DNA of 14,539 nt from Alphaproteobacteria bacterium (GTDB lineage: Bacteria > Pseudomonadota > Alphaproteobacteria > Rs-D84), in the NCBI GenBank assembly GCA_017642565.1, contig JAGCOU010000058.1:1-14539 (forward strand), written 5' to 3'. The translations under genes and the position numbers were made by a program. A model generated the notes under the pieces. It ran no database searches, was not told the origin of the DNA, and worked only from the letters and a program-made list of their open reading frames with translations. This document shows, piece by piece, positions 14,407 to 14,539 of this stretch; the first letter of the stretch is position 1; each line of letters opens with the position of its first letter.

Positions 14407-14539
14407 CTGTTTATGTCGGCGCAAAAGGATTCAAAGAACATTCGGGAAGAAGGTTCGACCCGCAGGCGAGAGGCAGACGGCAGTATGCCGGTGAGCAAAG
14501 CGAATGAGCCAAGGGAGCGAAGTCCAAATTTATTTGGAC
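14407..14539 (+). other. GC-rich tail with tRNA-like fragments and a terminal palindrome
   Basis: Composition changes sharply: by hand count 14461-14520 is about 63% G+C. The segment 14415-14434 matches the reverse complement of the tRNA 3' end (14341-14360) at 17 of 20 bases, and GAAGGTTCGA at 14449-14458 repeats the tRNA T arm (14335-14344) exactly. Short hairpins follow: CGGCA/TGCCG near 14478-14490 and GTCCAAAT/ATTTGGAC at 14522-14539, which ends exactly at the window edge. A plus-strand frame is open from an ATG at 14413 to the edge but has no ribosome site and an odd Arg/Glu/Ser-rich composition. A dispersed repeat or element boundary is more likely than a gene. Confidence 0.5.

Noticed and set aside
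14182..14424. 80-residue minus-strand frame across the tRNA (contains GERIRTFDTLVPNQ)
   Set aside because: It is the antisense translation of tRNA-Pro and its terminator, a familiar spurious annotation. The tRNA explains the sequence fully.
14413..14539. Plus-strand frame open from an ATG to the window edge
   Set aside because: It has no ribosome site, sits directly behind a strong terminator, and has Arg/Glu/Ser-rich content in a repeat-like GC-rich segment.
1..14539. CRISPR array, insertion sequence or transposase
   Set aside because: No regularly spaced direct repeats, no transposase-like frame and no paired terminal repeats flanking a coding region were seen.

Overview
The window reads as AT-rich chromosomal DNA of a Gram-negative bacterium, most likely a host-associated alphaproteobacterium. 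The main support is an rpsF-rpsR-rplI cluster, a MotA/TolQ-type channel paired with an OmpA-type peptidoglycan binder of the 'WPGFVD' kind common in Alphaproteobacteria, a large subtilase-type autotransporter, and many exported proteins. The lineage is inferred from gene families only; no search was possible.

Layout. A partial unrecognised gene (1-729) enters from the left and converges on a bidirectional hairpin with a 1208-residue autotransporter on the minus strand (758-4384). The autotransporter has N-terminal ankyrin-like repeats, an unexpected internal hydrophobic helix, a subtilase-like passenger in which the catalytic positions appear replaced, and a C-terminal beta-barrel. Divergent from it, a four-gene operon (4520-9285) encodes four exported proteins of unknown function. 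It starts at a recognisable promoter and ends at a hairpin shared with rplI. The first two proteins are Cys-rich, with cysteines repeatedly spaced seven residues apart. The second carries an 11-G tract in frame, and both alternative frames meet stop codons at once, so it looks like a phase-variable switch for its last ~98 residues.

The ribosomal cluster rpsF-rpsR-rplI follows on the minus strand (9341-10700). A ~103-nt imperfect palindrome fills most of the rpsR-rplI gap. Face-to-face promoters in 10790-10860 drive rpsF leftward and, rightward, a two-gene envelope motor operon (10884-13132): a four-helix proton-channel-like protein with an extra cytoplasmic domain, and a single-helix coiled-coil OmpA-domain protein. 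Together they probably form a MotAB/TolQR-like, ion-driven, peptidoglycan-anchored complex.

The right end has a PHP-family phosphoesterase (histidinol-phosphatase-like, minus strand) preceded by a translationally coupled 49-residue ORF with its own near-consensus promoter, then a tRNA-Pro(UGG) with promoter and terminator. The last ~130 nt are GC-rich, contain tRNA-like fragments and end on a palindrome, and look like a dispersed repeat or element edge.

The strongest candidate for an undescribed system is the four-gene exported-protein operon with its poly-G switch, divergently transcribed from the degenerate-protease autotransporter.
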